Shown here: positions 26,055 to 36,206 of the stretch, one piece after another | Layout: each line of letters opens with the position of its first letter | Numbering within the stretch: the stretch's first letter is position 1 | Assembly (NCBI GenBank): GCA_023393235.1 | Contig: JAEWMH010000115.1 | Location: 1 to 64,000, forward strand | DNA from: Bacillota bacterium | GTDB taxonomy: Bacteria; Bacillota; Bacilli; Paenibacillales; NBRC-103111 | DNA length: 64,000 nucleotides | Direction: 5' to 3' | Notes under the pieces: generated by a model | What the model was told of the DNA's origin: nothing | The model's input: the letters and a program-made list of their open reading frames with translations, nothing else | The model's database searches: none | Position numbers and translations under genes: made by a program

Positions 26055-26555
26055 TTATTTCAGCGCCTGCTTCAGCTCTGCCGGGGTGCGGTCCCACCAT
26101 TCCGGGTTATGCCGGATCAGCAGGTCCTTCAGTGCGGCTTTGCCCGCGGCATCCAGATTCTCCACGAGTATCTGCCGCTTCATGGCCTTGTCCATCCGGT
26201 TCACATGATCGGCGAGAACCTTCCAGCCCTTCTTCGCCTCAGGGTCTACCGACATCTCACAGGATGCCAATCCGCCGTAAAACTGGCCTTCGGCATTACG
26301 GTCCACGGCTACCCAGACGACCCAGCATGGCCGCCCGTTGGGCACCTCATTTTTATCTGGAGTAAACCGAATTCCCTTTTCCAGCTTGCTTCTGGCATGG
26401 AGGGTGCCGGCATCAATGTAGGCTTCCCCTCCGTCAATGATTACGCCGGACACATTGGACAGGTCAATGGAGCCTGCCCCGAAGCCCTTGTGGCTGTTCC
26501 GGTTGCTGATGATATTCAAACCGCCCGGTTTGCTGTTCTGGCTGCCTGTCTCCAT
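26055..26555 (-). CDS. ywhD: YwhD family protein
   Basis: This is a 166-residue soluble protein of the YwhD family, unknown function. Matching segments include LNIISNRNSHKGFGAGSIDLSNVSGVIID, IDAGTLHARSKLEKGIRF, VPNGRPCWVVWVAVDR, and DHVNRMDKAMKRQILVENLD. I use ATG 26555; the upstream in-frame extension of 65 codons contains membrane-like and Cys-rich stretches unlike the family and has no ribosome site. GAGGCGG lies 13 nt upstream, so GTG 26564 is possible. Linkage to pbpG is conserved in Bacilli. Confidence 0.88.
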   Translation of the reverse strand: METGSQNSKPGGLNIISNRNSHKGFGAGSIDLSNVSGVIIDGGEAYIDAGTLHARSKLEKGIRFTPDKNEVPNGRPCWVVWVAVDRNAEGQFYGGLASCEMSVDPEAKKGWKVLADHVNRMDKAMKRQILVENLDAAGKAALKDLLIRHNPEWWDRTPAELKQALK

Positions 26556-26749
26556 TACACTCACACCGCCTCGTTGGATTTTGTGCTTATGTGACCACTG
26601 TAACACAATATTCATATTTGCACCAATCAGACAAGGGCGGGAATACAGATACAAAACAGGGTTATGGATGCAACAAAATAACCACCCCCTTCGTCTAATA
26701 AAAAAAGGCAAATTTGGGAGTACGACCGGCGGAAGGCAGGAATGGAACA

Positions 26750-28438
26750 ATGGGAAATTGGAAAAAAATCATGTTGTGGGGCATAGCTCTGGCAGCTGTG
26801 CTTACATTGGCGGGGTGCCAAGAGGATGCGGGCAAAGAGACCCTTCCAAACGCAGGGTCCGGTTCGCCTGTAACGGCGGGTGCAAGCTCCTCTCCGGGTT
26901 TAAGCAACCCCAGTCCTGAACCCAAAAGCGCCGCGGTACCCGAGGATGTGGGTAAGCTGCTGACAGATAAGGGCATTACCCCTATAAGCTATACGCCGCC
27001 GGGTGAAGACAAGCAGCCTGCTCTGTTGCGGGTTAAAGGAATGCCGTCTCCCGAACTCAATGTGGAGGGTCTGTACCGCGATTTGTTTTACGGACTGGGG
27101 AATGCCCTGAAGTGGACGCTCTTCCGGGTGGAGGATGAACAGGGCACCGCCTTCATGGAGACAGACGCTGCCAGCCCCAAGGCCTTCCGGTTAGCTAAGA
27201 TGAAGGGTGAGGCTTATTTTTTTGATAAGGAGAGTATCCGCACGTATCAGCCGGTAGATTCCCTTGCAGTCTCCGCCAAGCTGAATCCAGTGCTGCAGGC
27301 CGGGCTGGACGGCGGCTGGGCTCCCGGTTCACTGACCACGGTACTGGGAAAACAGGACAGCAGCTTCAACGGGTACGACATTTATTTTGATAAGCATGTG
27401 GAGGTAGAGGGCGGGAACATATTGTCCAGCATTCTGTTCCGCAAGGAGTATGCGCAGCAAGTAATCGGTAATCTGGGCACAGCCTCCACCCGAGGGGATA
27501 TCGAGTCGCTGCTGGGCAAACCACCCTTTGAGCAACCTGCTCCGCTGGCTGTATTCGGATATAAGCTGGAGCCATTCTACCTCTTCTTCAGCGGGGAGGC
27601 TCCTCCGTATGATATCGCTGTTTATCCGCGGAAAATGTCCGTCGGCAATAAAGGGCCGGAGCTGACGGAGCTCACCGCCACCAACACAGCTGGAAACGGG
27701 CCGGATGTCCAGCAAGTAGTGGATCAGATGCGGGAGAAGTGGCCGGATTATGAGGTGTTCAGCAACAGCAGAGGCAGCTATGGTGTCACTTATCCCCACC
27801 GCGGGATTTGGGTGGATGACCTGTTGAGCGGAGATACGGATTACAAGGGCGGCTTCATCCAGCTTTATGGCAACTACGAAGGAAAGCTAACGGAGGACAT
27901 CCGCATGCCGCAGGATGCCGATAAGCTGAAGAAGCTGGCTGCTTCCCCCGACTGGTCTGAGCCGCTGGCCTCCTACCGTTTCCGGCTGCATGAGGATATG
28001 GTATTTAACCGGGAACAGGAGCGTCTGCAGAACGAACAGTTTATCCGGGATGCAGCGGCGAAAGAGGGAGTTACCTCCCCCAATGGCCGAATTATTGCCA
28101 AAGCCAAGGACAACACCACCTACGAGCATGCCGGAATGTATTTGTTTTATCCCGGTAAGGAGCAGCCTTCCCGTGAGGTGCATATCGGCAATTTCATTTG
28201 GAACATCAGCTGGCTGTCTGACAGGTATGTGATTTTTGAGGCTTCATTCCGGGGCATTGTTGCCTACGACACCGTTCAGAACAAGCTCATCAACATTAAA
28301 ACCTCCCCTGACTACGCCGACGACTACCGTCTGGTGGAGATCAAGGACGGAATCATCCGGTACACGGACGGCAAGACGGAGGCGGATCTGCCCTACTCGT
28401 TCAATGACCGTGGGGAGCTGGTGCTGCCGCAAAAGTAG
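26750..28438 (+). CDS. Large lipoprotein of unknown function
   Basis: The protein has 562 residues. The signal peptide MGNWKKIMLWGIALAAVLTL leads to lipobox LAGC (Cys22), followed by a Ser/Pro/Ala-rich spacer to about residue 65. The body (about 70-562) is a soluble extracellular region I cannot assign to a family. It contains an EGLYRDLFYGLGNAL helix, a repeated beta-rich middle (VLGKQDSSFNGYDIYFD; LLGKPPFEQPAPLAVFGYKL) and a C-terminal part with beta-propeller-like strands (WNISWLSDRYVIFEASFRGIVAYD). The two LGK segments resemble the internal half-repeats of DUF4309-type surface domains, a weak resemblance. ATG 26750 follows AGGA by 8 nt. It is divergent from ywhD, with a strong terminator after it. 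Confidence 0.8.
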   Translation: MGNWKKIMLWGIALAAVLTLAGCQEDAGKETLPNAGSGSPVTAGASSSPGLSNPSPEPKSAAVPEDVGKLLTDKGITPISYTPPGEDKQPALLRVKGMPSPELNVEGLYRDLFYGLGNALKWTLFRVEDEQGTAFMETDAASPKAFRLAKMKGEAYFFDKESIRTYQPVDSLAVSAKLNPVLQAGLDGGWAPGSLTTVLGKQDSSFNGYDIYFDKHVEVEGGNILSSILFRKEYAQQVIGNLGTASTRGDIESLLGKPPFEQPAPLAVFGYKLEPFYLFFSGEAPPYDIAVYPRKMSVGNKGPELTELTATNTAGNGPDVQQVVDQMREKWPDYEVFSNSRGSYGVTYPHRGIWVDDLLSGDTDYKGGFIQLYGNYEGKLTEDIRMPQDADKLKKLAASPDWSEPLASYRFRLHEDMVFNREQERLQNEQFIRDAAAKEGVTSPNGRIIAKAKDNTTYEHAGMYLFYPGKEQPSREVHIGNFIWNISWLSDRYVIFEASFRGIVAYDTVQNKLINIKTSPDYADDYRLVEIKDGIIRYTDGKTEADLPYSFNDRGELVLPQK

Positions 28439-28468
28439 CAGAAGGATATCTTTTGACCAAGAGCGTCA

Positions 28469-28552
28469 TTGATGAATACGACAAGCTAGACGGGAGCAGA
28501 GATTTTCCGCTCCAATTCTAAGCCTGCCGTCCGTCAATGGCGTTTTTTTTCT
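28469..28552 (+). terminator. Branched terminator after the lipoprotein gene
   Basis: CGTCATTGA pairs with TCAATGGCG (one G-T pair), enclosing GACGG/CCGTC and a GGAGC/GCTCC hairpin, and is followed by eight T residues. Confidence 0.65.
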
Positions 28553-28685
28553 AAAAATACAGATTGATTTTATAAATTAAAGATCGGGAGTAAGGAATTT
28601 AAAAGCGGTTTTTATCTTTTAGCGATTTCCGTCCTTGCAGATATTCTGTATAAATTATGAGCGTAGAGCTTAGCTCTCGAAGAAA

Positions 28686-28699
28686 TGAAAACGCTTTAT
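28686..28699. promoter_or_regulatory. cre-like site upstream of the SLH-anchored PL6 gene
   Basis: TGAAAACGCTTTAT matches 12 of 14 positions of the cre consensus. It lies about 30 bp before the start codon of the secreted lyase. A candidate -10 (TATAAA near 28650) is upstream but its -35 is poor. Confidence 0.45.
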
Positions 28700-28730
28700 A
28701 ATTGATGTGAGGTCAGGAGAGGTGAAGAAC

Positions 28731-31700
28731 ATGAAAGCTAGAAGAAGGAAAGCCTTAGCGAGGATACTGCATATCGCCCTGGTGCTGGTGCTTATGCTTG
28801 GGGGACTTCCGTTAGCCCCCCCGACTGTACGAGCCGCTGCGGGCACACCGGGGGGAGTGGATGCCTCAGGACTCCGGCTTTGGCTCAAAGCCGATCCGGG
28901 GAGTATCACATTAGGAGGGGACGGCGTTACCGAATGGAGAGACATGAGTTCCAACGGCAACCATTTTAAAAACGACGGCACCATCGAGGCCATTCGTACA
29001 CGTCCGAAACCTAAGTATGTGCCCGGGAACGCGGCATTGAATTTCCAACCCGCTGTGAAGTTTGTACGAAGCGGCGGCAGCATTTTGCAGGATGTGGATG
29101 GTTTGTTTGCCCCCGGGGAGGTTGTGAAGCATGCCAGCCTGTTTACGGTCACCGGCGGTGCCGCATCCATGGCCAACTCGGCCGTCTTCACACAGCCTCT
29201 GGCATCAGGCAATTTGTTAGCCCATATCCCGCATACTTCGGGGGCGGCTGCAGGGAAGGGCAATGTTCTGTGGGATGTAGGGGAAAGCTCTACAAGGCTT
29301 TCGGCTGGCAATGCAGTTTCGCCAATCGAGTATAGTCTATGGGGGCTTCATTTTGACGCGGATCCGGCAGCAGTAAGCGAATCTGTTTATCAATCCATCG
29401 TCAAGGACGGGAAAGTCCAGGCTCAAACGACTCAGTCGCGGATTCCATTGACGGGGGGCGCCAGTGCCGGCGCCTCTATCGGTTCTGCTCCAGGAGGCGG
29501 GTCCGGGTATGACGGACATATGGGGGAACTGATTCTTTTTACGAATCCGTTGAACGCCACGCAAGCACGTCAAGTGGAAACATACATGGCCATTAAATAT
29601 GGCTTGACATTGAAGGAAGGGAATTATGTATCCGCAGGCCCCGATCCGCAGGTGGTATGGGATGCAGCGGCTAACCTTGGATATTCCGGTAACCTTGCCG
29701 GAATAGCGCTGGATCAGGCCGGAGCGCTGGACCAACGGCAGAGCCGAAGCAGTGTGGGTGCGGCAGAGGATCAGATCATCGTAACGGCTAAGCACGCATT
29801 GACAGACAAGCAATATTTGGTCTGGGGGGACAACGGCAGCACGGAACAGCCCATCCCTTATGGTTCCGGTTATCTGCGGTTGGCACGAGCCTGGAAAGTA
29901 CAAAACACAGGCGGCACAGGGCAAGTACAAGTGGCTGTTCCGGTGGGCAAGATCCCTAGAGGCGGGGTATTGCTGACAAGCAATCACAGCAGCTTCGAGA
30001 ATGCAACCGCCCTTCCATTAACCGAAGTAACGCTTTATGGCGCGCCGTATTATGCTGCTGATGTTTTACTTGCCAGCGGTACTTACTTCACATTCGCCGA
30101 AAAGCTGCCCGAGGTTCAACTGCTTTCTTTGGAGATTCGGGATGGAGCGCAAAATGTTTTGTCCGGATTCCATCCGACCCAAAATGACGGTTATACGGCT
30201 GTGGTCCCTGCAGGAACCGCTGCCGTGAGCATCGCAGCCGAAACAGGCAGCGGTGTGACGATGAACATGTCCTTAACCAACTATCTCCAGCCGGATGTGA
30301 AGGTTACCGCCCCCGCCAGTGTGCCGGTCGTGCCGGGGGTAAACAAACTGAAGATTGAGCTGACGGACGGGAGCTCGAACAATATTTATCATGTGGATAT
30401 TATTCAGACTCTGGCTGTTGGGCCTGATGGTCAGGTTGCATTGAATGCAGGGTCTGTAACGGCAAGCACGTATCAAGCCAACACCAATTACCTCCCATCT
30501 AATACGGTAGACGGCAATTGGGAGGATCCGGAGAGCCGTTGGTCGGCTTCAGGTCAAGGCCAATGGCTGCAGTTCGATCTTGGGGTGCCCCATGCTGTTA
30601 CGTATCTGAAGATTGCTTTTATGAATGCCAAAGAAAGATTATCCACCTTTGAAATCCTGGAGTCGAATGATCCCCAGTTCACCACCAGTACAGTGTTACT
30701 GCCGAAACGGAATAGCCGGGCGCTGCTGTCCACAGACAGTGTGTTGCAGCCGTATGTATTGAAGAAACCCGCGTCAGCCCGATACTTGCGGTTTGTCGGA
30801 TATGGCAATAATGCAGCCGGCAGCTCCGGAAACTGGAATAGCCTTACGGAAATGATGCTCTACACAGGAACTCCTCCCGTGATTGTTGAGCCTGAAGAAC
30901 CGGCCGGTCCGCCCCAAGCCGGGGATACGCCGGAAGGCCCCCCTCCGGTGCTCCGTGTAATGGAAGTCAGTACCGCTGACCAACTGCAGAGCGCGCTGGA
31001 CGGGGTTACCCCGGGAGTTGAAATCCGGTTAAAGAATGGCTCCTACGAACAAAACGGGCCTTTCGTCATTAAGAATAAACAGGGAACTCCGGCACTGCCG
31101 ATTCGAATTACCGCCGAAGCGCCGGGAAAAGCCACAATTCAAGGCAATAGCTTCCTGCATATTGAAAACTCTTCATATGTGGAAGTCACCGGTCTCGAAT
31201 TTAACAGCGGCATCGGCTCCCCGGGTTTGGATTACCGGGATGCTGATCCAGGCATCGCAGGCATATTGAAGGGCGAGAATCCGGCCACCAAGGAAATAGG
31301 GTTATATCAGCAAGTGCATCCAGGCATCGAGCTTTATCATTCCAGCAATATTTCGATTATGCGGAACAAATTTGCGCTGGATGAAACAAGGCAGCCCTAC
31401 CGGTTTAATGCCCCCGACGGCGTTGGCCAAGTATGGTGCTTAACGAATGTGGAGGGCAGCTGCCGGGTCGGTGGAGGAGATCAGTATAATCCAGACCTCC
31501 CGGTATACAGCGGCGATACGCCTCATACGAACCCTGCATTGGTCACGGATAACGGAACCCACCGTCATTACATCCGTGTAGAAGGGATCAGCAGCCACAA
31601 CCGGATCGCCTATAACGATATTGGACCCAAGAAGGGCTTCGGTGCAACGATTACGTATAACGGCCAGGAAGGGCACACGGTCTCGCAGTATGATGTCATT

Positions 31701-33689
31701 GAGTATAACCACTTCCATGACATCGGTCCAAGGGTGACGAATGGATTGGAGGTCATCCGGCTTGGTTTATCCGGGCTCTCCCTTGCCTCCGGTTATGTGA
31801 CCATCCAATATAACCTGTTCGAGGGGTTAAATGCCGAAGATGAAATCATCTCCGTCAAAAGCAGCGACAACGTCATCCGCTACAACACGATTCGAAATTC
31901 CTTTGGAGGCATCGTTGCACGCCACGGACACCGCAACAGCTTCTACGGCAACTTCATCATCGGGGACGGCAAAACGCCTGGATACAGCGGTTTCCGTATT
32001 TACGGAAATGACCATAAAATTTATAACAACTATATGGAAGGCCTCACAACCCAGGTAATCAGGCTGGATGGGGGCACCGTAGACGCGGGGCCGGACAGCG
32101 GAACCAATCCCACCGTCAAGTGGAAGGAAGGCTCAACAGATCAATCCGCTGTCTTAAATACCCTTCCTCAAGAAAAGCAGACGGAGCTGCTGCGCGGCCA
32201 TTGGCGCCAATATAACGTACAGGTCTATAACAACACCATAGTGAATGTCGGCAATAATACGACGGCCTTCAGCTTTGGGGGAAGAACCTACCAGCCGGTT
32301 AGCGCTGCGGTGTACAATAATCTCGTGTTCAGTAATGCAGGTACGATGTTCAATGAAACTGCGGCGGCTCAGAATGCCCCAATCCATGAGCGTCAGGTGT
32401 ACGCAGGAAACCTGGCCGATGGGACTGCAACCTTGACCAATATTGCAGATGCGTCCAGGTTAGCGGCTCCGGCGATTGAAAAGAAACCGCTTCAGTTCGT
32501 CCGCAGCATGGACGGAATGATCCGGCTGTCTTCAGACAGTCCGGCCATAGATGCTGCCAAGGCACCCTACCTCCCCCAAGAGGATATGGATGGGCAGGTT
32601 CGTTACCATAAGCCTGACGCAGGGGCTGATGAATACAACCGCAGTGTCCCTGCGGCGCGGGGACCGTTAACCCCCGCTCAGGTGGGACCGTATGCAGGCC
32701 AGACTGCTCCGGAGGGTGAAGCGGGGCTTAGCAGCCTGTTCGTACAGGATGGTCAAACCCTGACCCCTTCCTTTGCCCCGGGAAAAACATTATATTACGT
32801 AACGGTTCCCAATCAAGTCCAGCATCTTACGCTCATTCCTACGGCAATGACCGGCAGCTCTGCGGTCACTTTAACGGTGAACGGAACAAACCCTGATACG
32901 GTGATGAGCGGGCAGCCAAGCCGCGTGAATAACCTTGCGGAAGGAAGCAATGTGATTACCCTTGAGGTGTCGTTGCCCTCCGGACAGAACAAGATGTATA
33001 CGGTGATTGCAAAACGTCTTCCGGGAGAATCCGGCAGCGGGTCATCCGGCGGGTCATCCGATCCGGCTCCAATGTCCCCAGCGCCGGCGCAGCTACCGGA
33101 GAAACTACCGGAGCAGAAGCCAATTTCCGAGCTCCCGGTTCAGGAACCGCTGCCGCAGTTCTTGGACGCAGAAAAGCACTGGGCCGGGGAGGCCATTGCT
33201 CAAGCTATCAAGAAGGGCCTTGTAGAGGGTTATCCTGACGGCACCTTTAAGCCGGATGCGCCTATCACAAGACTCCAATTCGCCGCCCTTCTCGTTAGAT
33301 TGCTCGATTTGGAGGCAGATGCGCCTACTGCCGCTTACGCGGATCAAGCGGAATTTCCCGGTTGGGCCTCGGATGAGATTGCCGCTGCGGTGCAAGCAGG
33401 CATTCTTCAAGGGTACGAAGACGGAACCCTCCGTCCAAACCAAGAGCTTAATCGGGCAGAGATGATCACGATGCTGGTGCGGGCAAAAAAACCGGCCAAG
33501 GCTGCCGATCCTTCTGGACTGACCTTTAGTGACAAGGCAGACATTCCGGAGTGGGCCAAATCGCCCGCAGCCTATGCCATGGCAGAAGGACTTATACAGG
33601 GGAAAGCGCATAATCGCTTTGCGCCTAATGAAGTCGCCACCAGAGCAGAAGCAGTTACACTGCTGATGCGTATGTCGGATTCCAAATAA
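28731..33689 (+). CDS. Secreted SLH-anchored multidomain PL6 polysaccharide lyase
   Basis: The protein has 1652 residues, with a signal peptide cleaved near VRAAAG (about 36). Regions in order: LamG-like domain (45-300), a DUF8202-like segment (305-460), a cadherin-like beta-sandwich (465-560), an F5/8-type C (CBM32-like) domain (565-715), then a PL6 (chondroitinase B/alginate lyase) right-handed beta-helix (740-1310). The PL6 catalytic Lys and Arg are seen as VKSSDN (Lys1043) and ARHGHRN (Arg1064). A second cadherin-like domain (1330-1430), a Pro-rich linker and three SLH repeats (1475-1652) follow for cell-wall attachment. ATG 28731 follows GGAGAGGTG. It probably cuts a uronate-containing polysaccharide at the cell surface. 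A cytoplasmic paralogue is at 42236. Confidence 0.88.
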   Translation: MKARRRKALARILHIALVLVLMLGGLPLAPPTVRAAAGTPGGVDASGLRLWLKADPGSITLGGDGVTEWRDMSSNGNHFKNDGTIEAIRTRPKPKYVPGNAALNFQPAVKFVRSGGSILQDVDGLFAPGEVVKHASLFTVTGGAASMANSAVFTQPLASGNLLAHIPHTSGAAAGKGNVLWDVGESSTRLSAGNAVSPIEYSLWGLHFDADPAAVSESVYQSIVKDGKVQAQTTQSRIPLTGGASAGASIGSAPGGGSGYDGHMGELILFTNPLNATQARQVETYMAIKYGLTLKEGNYVSAGPDPQVVWDAAANLGYSGNLAGIALDQAGALDQRQSRSSVGAAEDQIIVTAKHALTDKQYLVWGDNGSTEQPIPYGSGYLRLARAWKVQNTGGTGQVQVAVPVGKIPRGGVLLTSNHSSFENATALPLTEVTLYGAPYYAADVLLASGTYFTFAEKLPEVQLLSLEIRDGAQNVLSGFHPTQNDGYTAVVPAGTAAVSIAAETGSGVTMNMSLTNYLQPDVKVTAPASVPVVPGVNKLKIELTDGSSNNIYHVDIIQTLAVGPDGQVALNAGSVTASTYQANTNYLPSNTVDGNWEDPESRWSASGQGQWLQFDLGVPHAVTYLKIAFMNAKERLSTFEILESNDPQFTTSTVLLPKRNSRALLSTDSVLQPYVLKKPASARYLRFVGYGNNAAGSSGNWNSLTEMMLYTGTPPVIVEPEEPAGPPQAGDTPEGPPPVLRVMEVSTADQLQSALDGVTPGVEIRLKNGSYEQNGPFVIKNKQGTPALPIRITAEAPGKATIQGNSFLHIENSSYVEVTGLEFNSGIGSPGLDYRDADPGIAGILKGENPATKEIGLYQQVHPGIELYHSSNISIMRNKFALDETRQPYRFNAPDGVGQVWCLTNVEGSCRVGGGDQYNPDLPVYSGDTPHTNPALVTDNGTHRHYIRVEGISSHNRIAYNDIGPKKGFGATITYNGQEGHTVSQYDVIEYNHFHDIGPRVTNGLEVIRLGLSGLSLASGYVTIQYNLFEGLNAEDEIISVKSSDNVIRYNTIRNSFGGIVARHGHRNSFYGNFIIGDGKTPGYSGFRIYGNDHKIYNNYMEGLTTQVIRLDGGTVDAGPDSGTNPTVKWKEGSTDQSAVLNTLPQEKQTELLRGHWRQYNVQVYNNTIVNVGNNTTAFSFGGRTYQPVSAAVYNNLVFSNAGTMFNETAAAQNAPIHERQVYAGNLADGTATLTNIADASRLAAPAIEKKPLQFVRSMDGMIRLSSDSPAIDAAKAPYLPQEDMDGQVRYHKPDAGADEYNRSVPAARGPLTPAQVGPYAGQTAPEGEAGLSSLFVQDGQTLTPSFAPGKTLYYVTVPNQVQHLTLIPTAMTGSSAVTLTVNGTNPDTVMSGQPSRVNNLAEGSNVITLEVSLPSGQNKMYTVIAKRLPGESGSGSSGGSSDPAPMSPAPAQLPEKLPEQKPISELPVQEPLPQFLDAEKHWAGEAIAQAIKKGLVEGYPDGTFKPDAPITRLQFAALLVRLLDLEADAPTAAYADQAEFPGWASDEIAAAVQAGILQGYEDGTLRPNQELNRAEMITMLVRAKKPAKAADPSGLTFSDKADIPEWAKSPAAYAMAEGLIQGKAHNRFAPNEVATRAEAVTLLMRMSDSK

Positions 33690-33694
33690 TTGGT

Positions 33695-33741
33695 GCAAGC
33701 AGGGGCAGCTTCCGTAATGGACAGTTGGCCCTGCTGTTTTG
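33695..33741 (+). terminator. Probable terminator after the SLH-PL6 gene
   Basis: GCAAGCAGGG pairs with CCCTGC-TGTTTTGC in a long-looped hairpin with a short T run. Confidence 0.5.
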
Positions 33742-33812
33742 CATCTACTGTACTCCCTGACCCATGGTGTATACTTTAGAGGCAGATATTTTTCAGATAC
33801 GGGGGAACGGGT

Positions 33813-36128
33813 ATGCGTCTTCGCAAAATTCGTCTGGGTACTCAGAGTATCCTTGTTAATTGGCTCATTTCTTATATCTCCGTTCTCTTCGTTCCGATTG
33901 TGATCAGTATGATCTTATACACCGCAACCTGGCATGTAGTGGAGTCAGAGGTGAACCGGGCTAATGAGGCGATTCTGCAGCAAGTAGAGCAGGCCATAGA
34001 TAACAATCTCAGCGGCATCCAGCGGCTAAGTGTCGAGATGGCGTTAAGCAAACGTCTGGGTGGATTCATTAATGTTCCCAAGCCGTTCTCGGACAGCGAT
34101 TATTATGATATTGTCAGTCTCGCCGGCGATCTTCGGATATATAAGATGGCCAATGACTTCATCGAAGAGATCTATGTTTATTATAAGAATAGCGACACGG
34201 TGGTCTCCACGCGGGAACACATCAATAGCCGGAAGTTATTCGAGGCTATTTCGGGGCAGGATGACGGAAATGTTGACCATTGGAATGCCTTCTTCGGAAA
34301 ACGGTATATTCAGGAATACGCGCCTGTAACACTCAAGCAGGATGAACAGCCTACGAAAGCAGTCATGTATGCCAAATCCATCCTGCTGGATAACCCCGAG
34401 CAGCCGGGAGCTGTGATCCTGTTTATTATTAATGAATCCAAGCTGCTGGAAAATATCAGATCCATGAATGAGACAACGATTGCTGTTATCGATAAGGATA
34501 ACCGGCTCATTGCCTCCAACGGCCCAATGGACAGCTATCCTGAATTAATAGCTTATGATAAATTAACGGACAATAATGGCTTATTATACGGGGAAATGTC
34601 AGGGGAAGAGGTTGCGGTCTCTTATACCACCTCCAAAAACAGCGCGTGGAAATACGTGACTATTGTGCCTTCCGAGCTGTTTGATGAGAAGATGAAATAC
34701 GTGAAGAAGCTGATTTACATCAGTATCACGCTATGTATTCTGATCGGCGGATTGGTGACCTTTGTATTCATACACAGAAATTATAATCCCATGAACTCAC
34801 TCATCCGCAGCTTGTCTTCCCTGTCGGGCATCTCCTTCGAAAAGGGCTCTAATGAATACGGCTATCTGCAGGCGGCGCTTAACAACACCCTCGCGGAAAA
34901 GGAGAAGATCGGACAAAGACTTGAACAGCACCGCAACGCAATCCGCTCCCACTTCCTGCAGGGTCTCCTGAAGGGACGCTTGGATCAGAATGTGCCTGTA
35001 TACGAAGCCCTTGCGGCGCATAACATACAAACCATCTCACCTGACTTTGCCGTTCTTTTGTTTCAGGTGGATGATTACGGCAAGTTCAATGAGAGCGGCT
35101 TCGAAAAGTCCCAAAAGGTAAAGCTGGTCCACTTTATTATTATGAACGTGGCCGAGGAGGTAGCAGGCGACGGGCATAACGCGATGGCGACTGAAATTGA
35201 TGATATGCTGGCCTGTATTATTAATTTGCAGGATGGGCATGAGGCGGGAGAAACAACCCGGATTGCGGAGCACATTAAGCAGTTCGTCCGGGATCATTAC
35301 CATATCCGTTTGACCATTGCAGTAAGCGGTATCCATCAGGATCTGGAGGGAATATCCAGAGCCCACCAGGATGCTCTGGCCGGTCTGGAGTACCGTTTAG
35401 TGATGGGAAGCGGCGAAATTATCCGGTATGAGGATCTTCCTAAGGGAGGGCTGGACCGGGAAAGCACCTGCTATTATTACCCATTGCATACAGAGCAGCA
35501 GCTGATTAATTTAGTGAAAACAGGTGATTACGAGAAGTCGAAGGCGTTGATTGACGAAGTAATTGACATCAATGTATCGGATGCTTCGCTATCGGTTTCC
35601 ATGGCCAAGTTTCTGATGTTTGATCTCATCAGCACCATGCTCAAAACGATCGATGAGATTGGAGCAGGAGATAAGCGGGAGTTTATGAACAAAGTCAACG
35701 CAGTTGACCGATTAACTGCCTGTAAAACCATTAAGGAGATGAAGATTCAGATCGGAGATGTGTTAAGGCAGGTTTGTCAATCCATCCAGGAAGAAAGGAA
35801 GCAAGAGAGCAACCAGCTGAGCCAGCAGGTGATTGCTTTCGTCCGGGAGCATTATAGCTCAGATAGTCTCAATATTACGATGATTGGGGATGCCTTCCGG
35901 CTGACACCTTCTTATCTGTCGAAACAGTTCAAGGCACAGACAGGAGAAGCGCTCTTGGAATTCATTAATAAAACCCGGATCGAGGAAGCCAAACGGCTGC
36001 TATCGGAAGAAGCTTGCTCTATCATGGAAATAGCCCGGAGGGTGGGATATGCCGATATTAACACATTTAACCGGGTTTTCAAGAAATACGAAGGTGTTAC
36101 GCCGGGAAAATACAAGGATATCGTTTGA
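33813..36128 (+). CDS. Membrane-bound AraC-family sensor-regulator
   Basis: The protein has 771 residues. A helix at about 15-37 and another near 305-325 (LIYISITLCILIGGLVTFVFIHRN) flank an extracellular Cache-like sensor domain (about 40-300). A cytoplasmic linker and middle region follow, then an AraC DNA-binding domain at 665-771: LNITMIGDAFRLTPSYLSKQFKAQTGEALLEFINKTRIEEAKRLL, and IMEIARRVGYADINTFNRVFKKYEGVTPGKYKDI. This one-component YesN/MsmR-type layout is common in Paenibacillus upstream of LplABC-type sugar uptake genes. Its position suggests it senses the locus polysaccharide or its oligomers outside and activates the transport and lyase genes. GGGGGAACGGGT precedes the ATG. Confidence 0.93.
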   Translation: MRLRKIRLGTQSILVNWLISYISVLFVPIVISMILYTATWHVVESEVNRANEAILQQVEQAIDNNLSGIQRLSVEMALSKRLGGFINVPKPFSDSDYYDIVSLAGDLRIYKMANDFIEEIYVYYKNSDTVVSTREHINSRKLFEAISGQDDGNVDHWNAFFGKRYIQEYAPVTLKQDEQPTKAVMYAKSILLDNPEQPGAVILFIINESKLLENIRSMNETTIAVIDKDNRLIASNGPMDSYPELIAYDKLTDNNGLLYGEMSGEEVAVSYTTSKNSAWKYVTIVPSELFDEKMKYVKKLIYISITLCILIGGLVTFVFIHRNYNPMNSLIRSLSSLSGISFEKGSNEYGYLQAALNNTLAEKEKIGQRLEQHRNAIRSHFLQGLLKGRLDQNVPVYEALAAHNIQTISPDFAVLLFQVDDYGKFNESGFEKSQKVKLVHFIIMNVAEEVAGDGHNAMATEIDDMLACIINLQDGHEAGETTRIAEHIKQFVRDHYHIRLTIAVSGIHQDLEGISRAHQDALAGLEYRLVMGSGEIIRYEDLPKGGLDRESTCYYYPLHTEQQLINLVKTGDYEKSKALIDEVIDINVSDASLSVSMAKFLMFDLISTMLKTIDEIGAGDKREFMNKVNAVDRLTACKTIKEMKIQIGDVLRQVCQSIQEERKQESNQLSQQVIAFVREHYSSDSLNITMIGDAFRLTPSYLSKQFKAQTGEALLEFINKTRIEEAKRLLSEEACSIMEIARRVGYADINTFNRVFKKYEGVTPGKYKDIV

Positions 36129-36149
36129 CCGGTTGAATCGTAGATCCAC

Positions 36150-36206
36150 AAAGGGCCCGTCCGTAAGCAGTTTATTATGCTTAGGGACAGACCCTTTTTC
36201 TTTTTA
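36150..36206 (+). terminator. Rho-independent terminator after the sensor-regulator gene
   Basis: AAAGGGCCCGTCCGTAAGCA pairs with TGCTTAGGGACAGACCCTTT (a long stem with mismatches) and is followed by TTCTTTTT. Confidence 0.85.
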
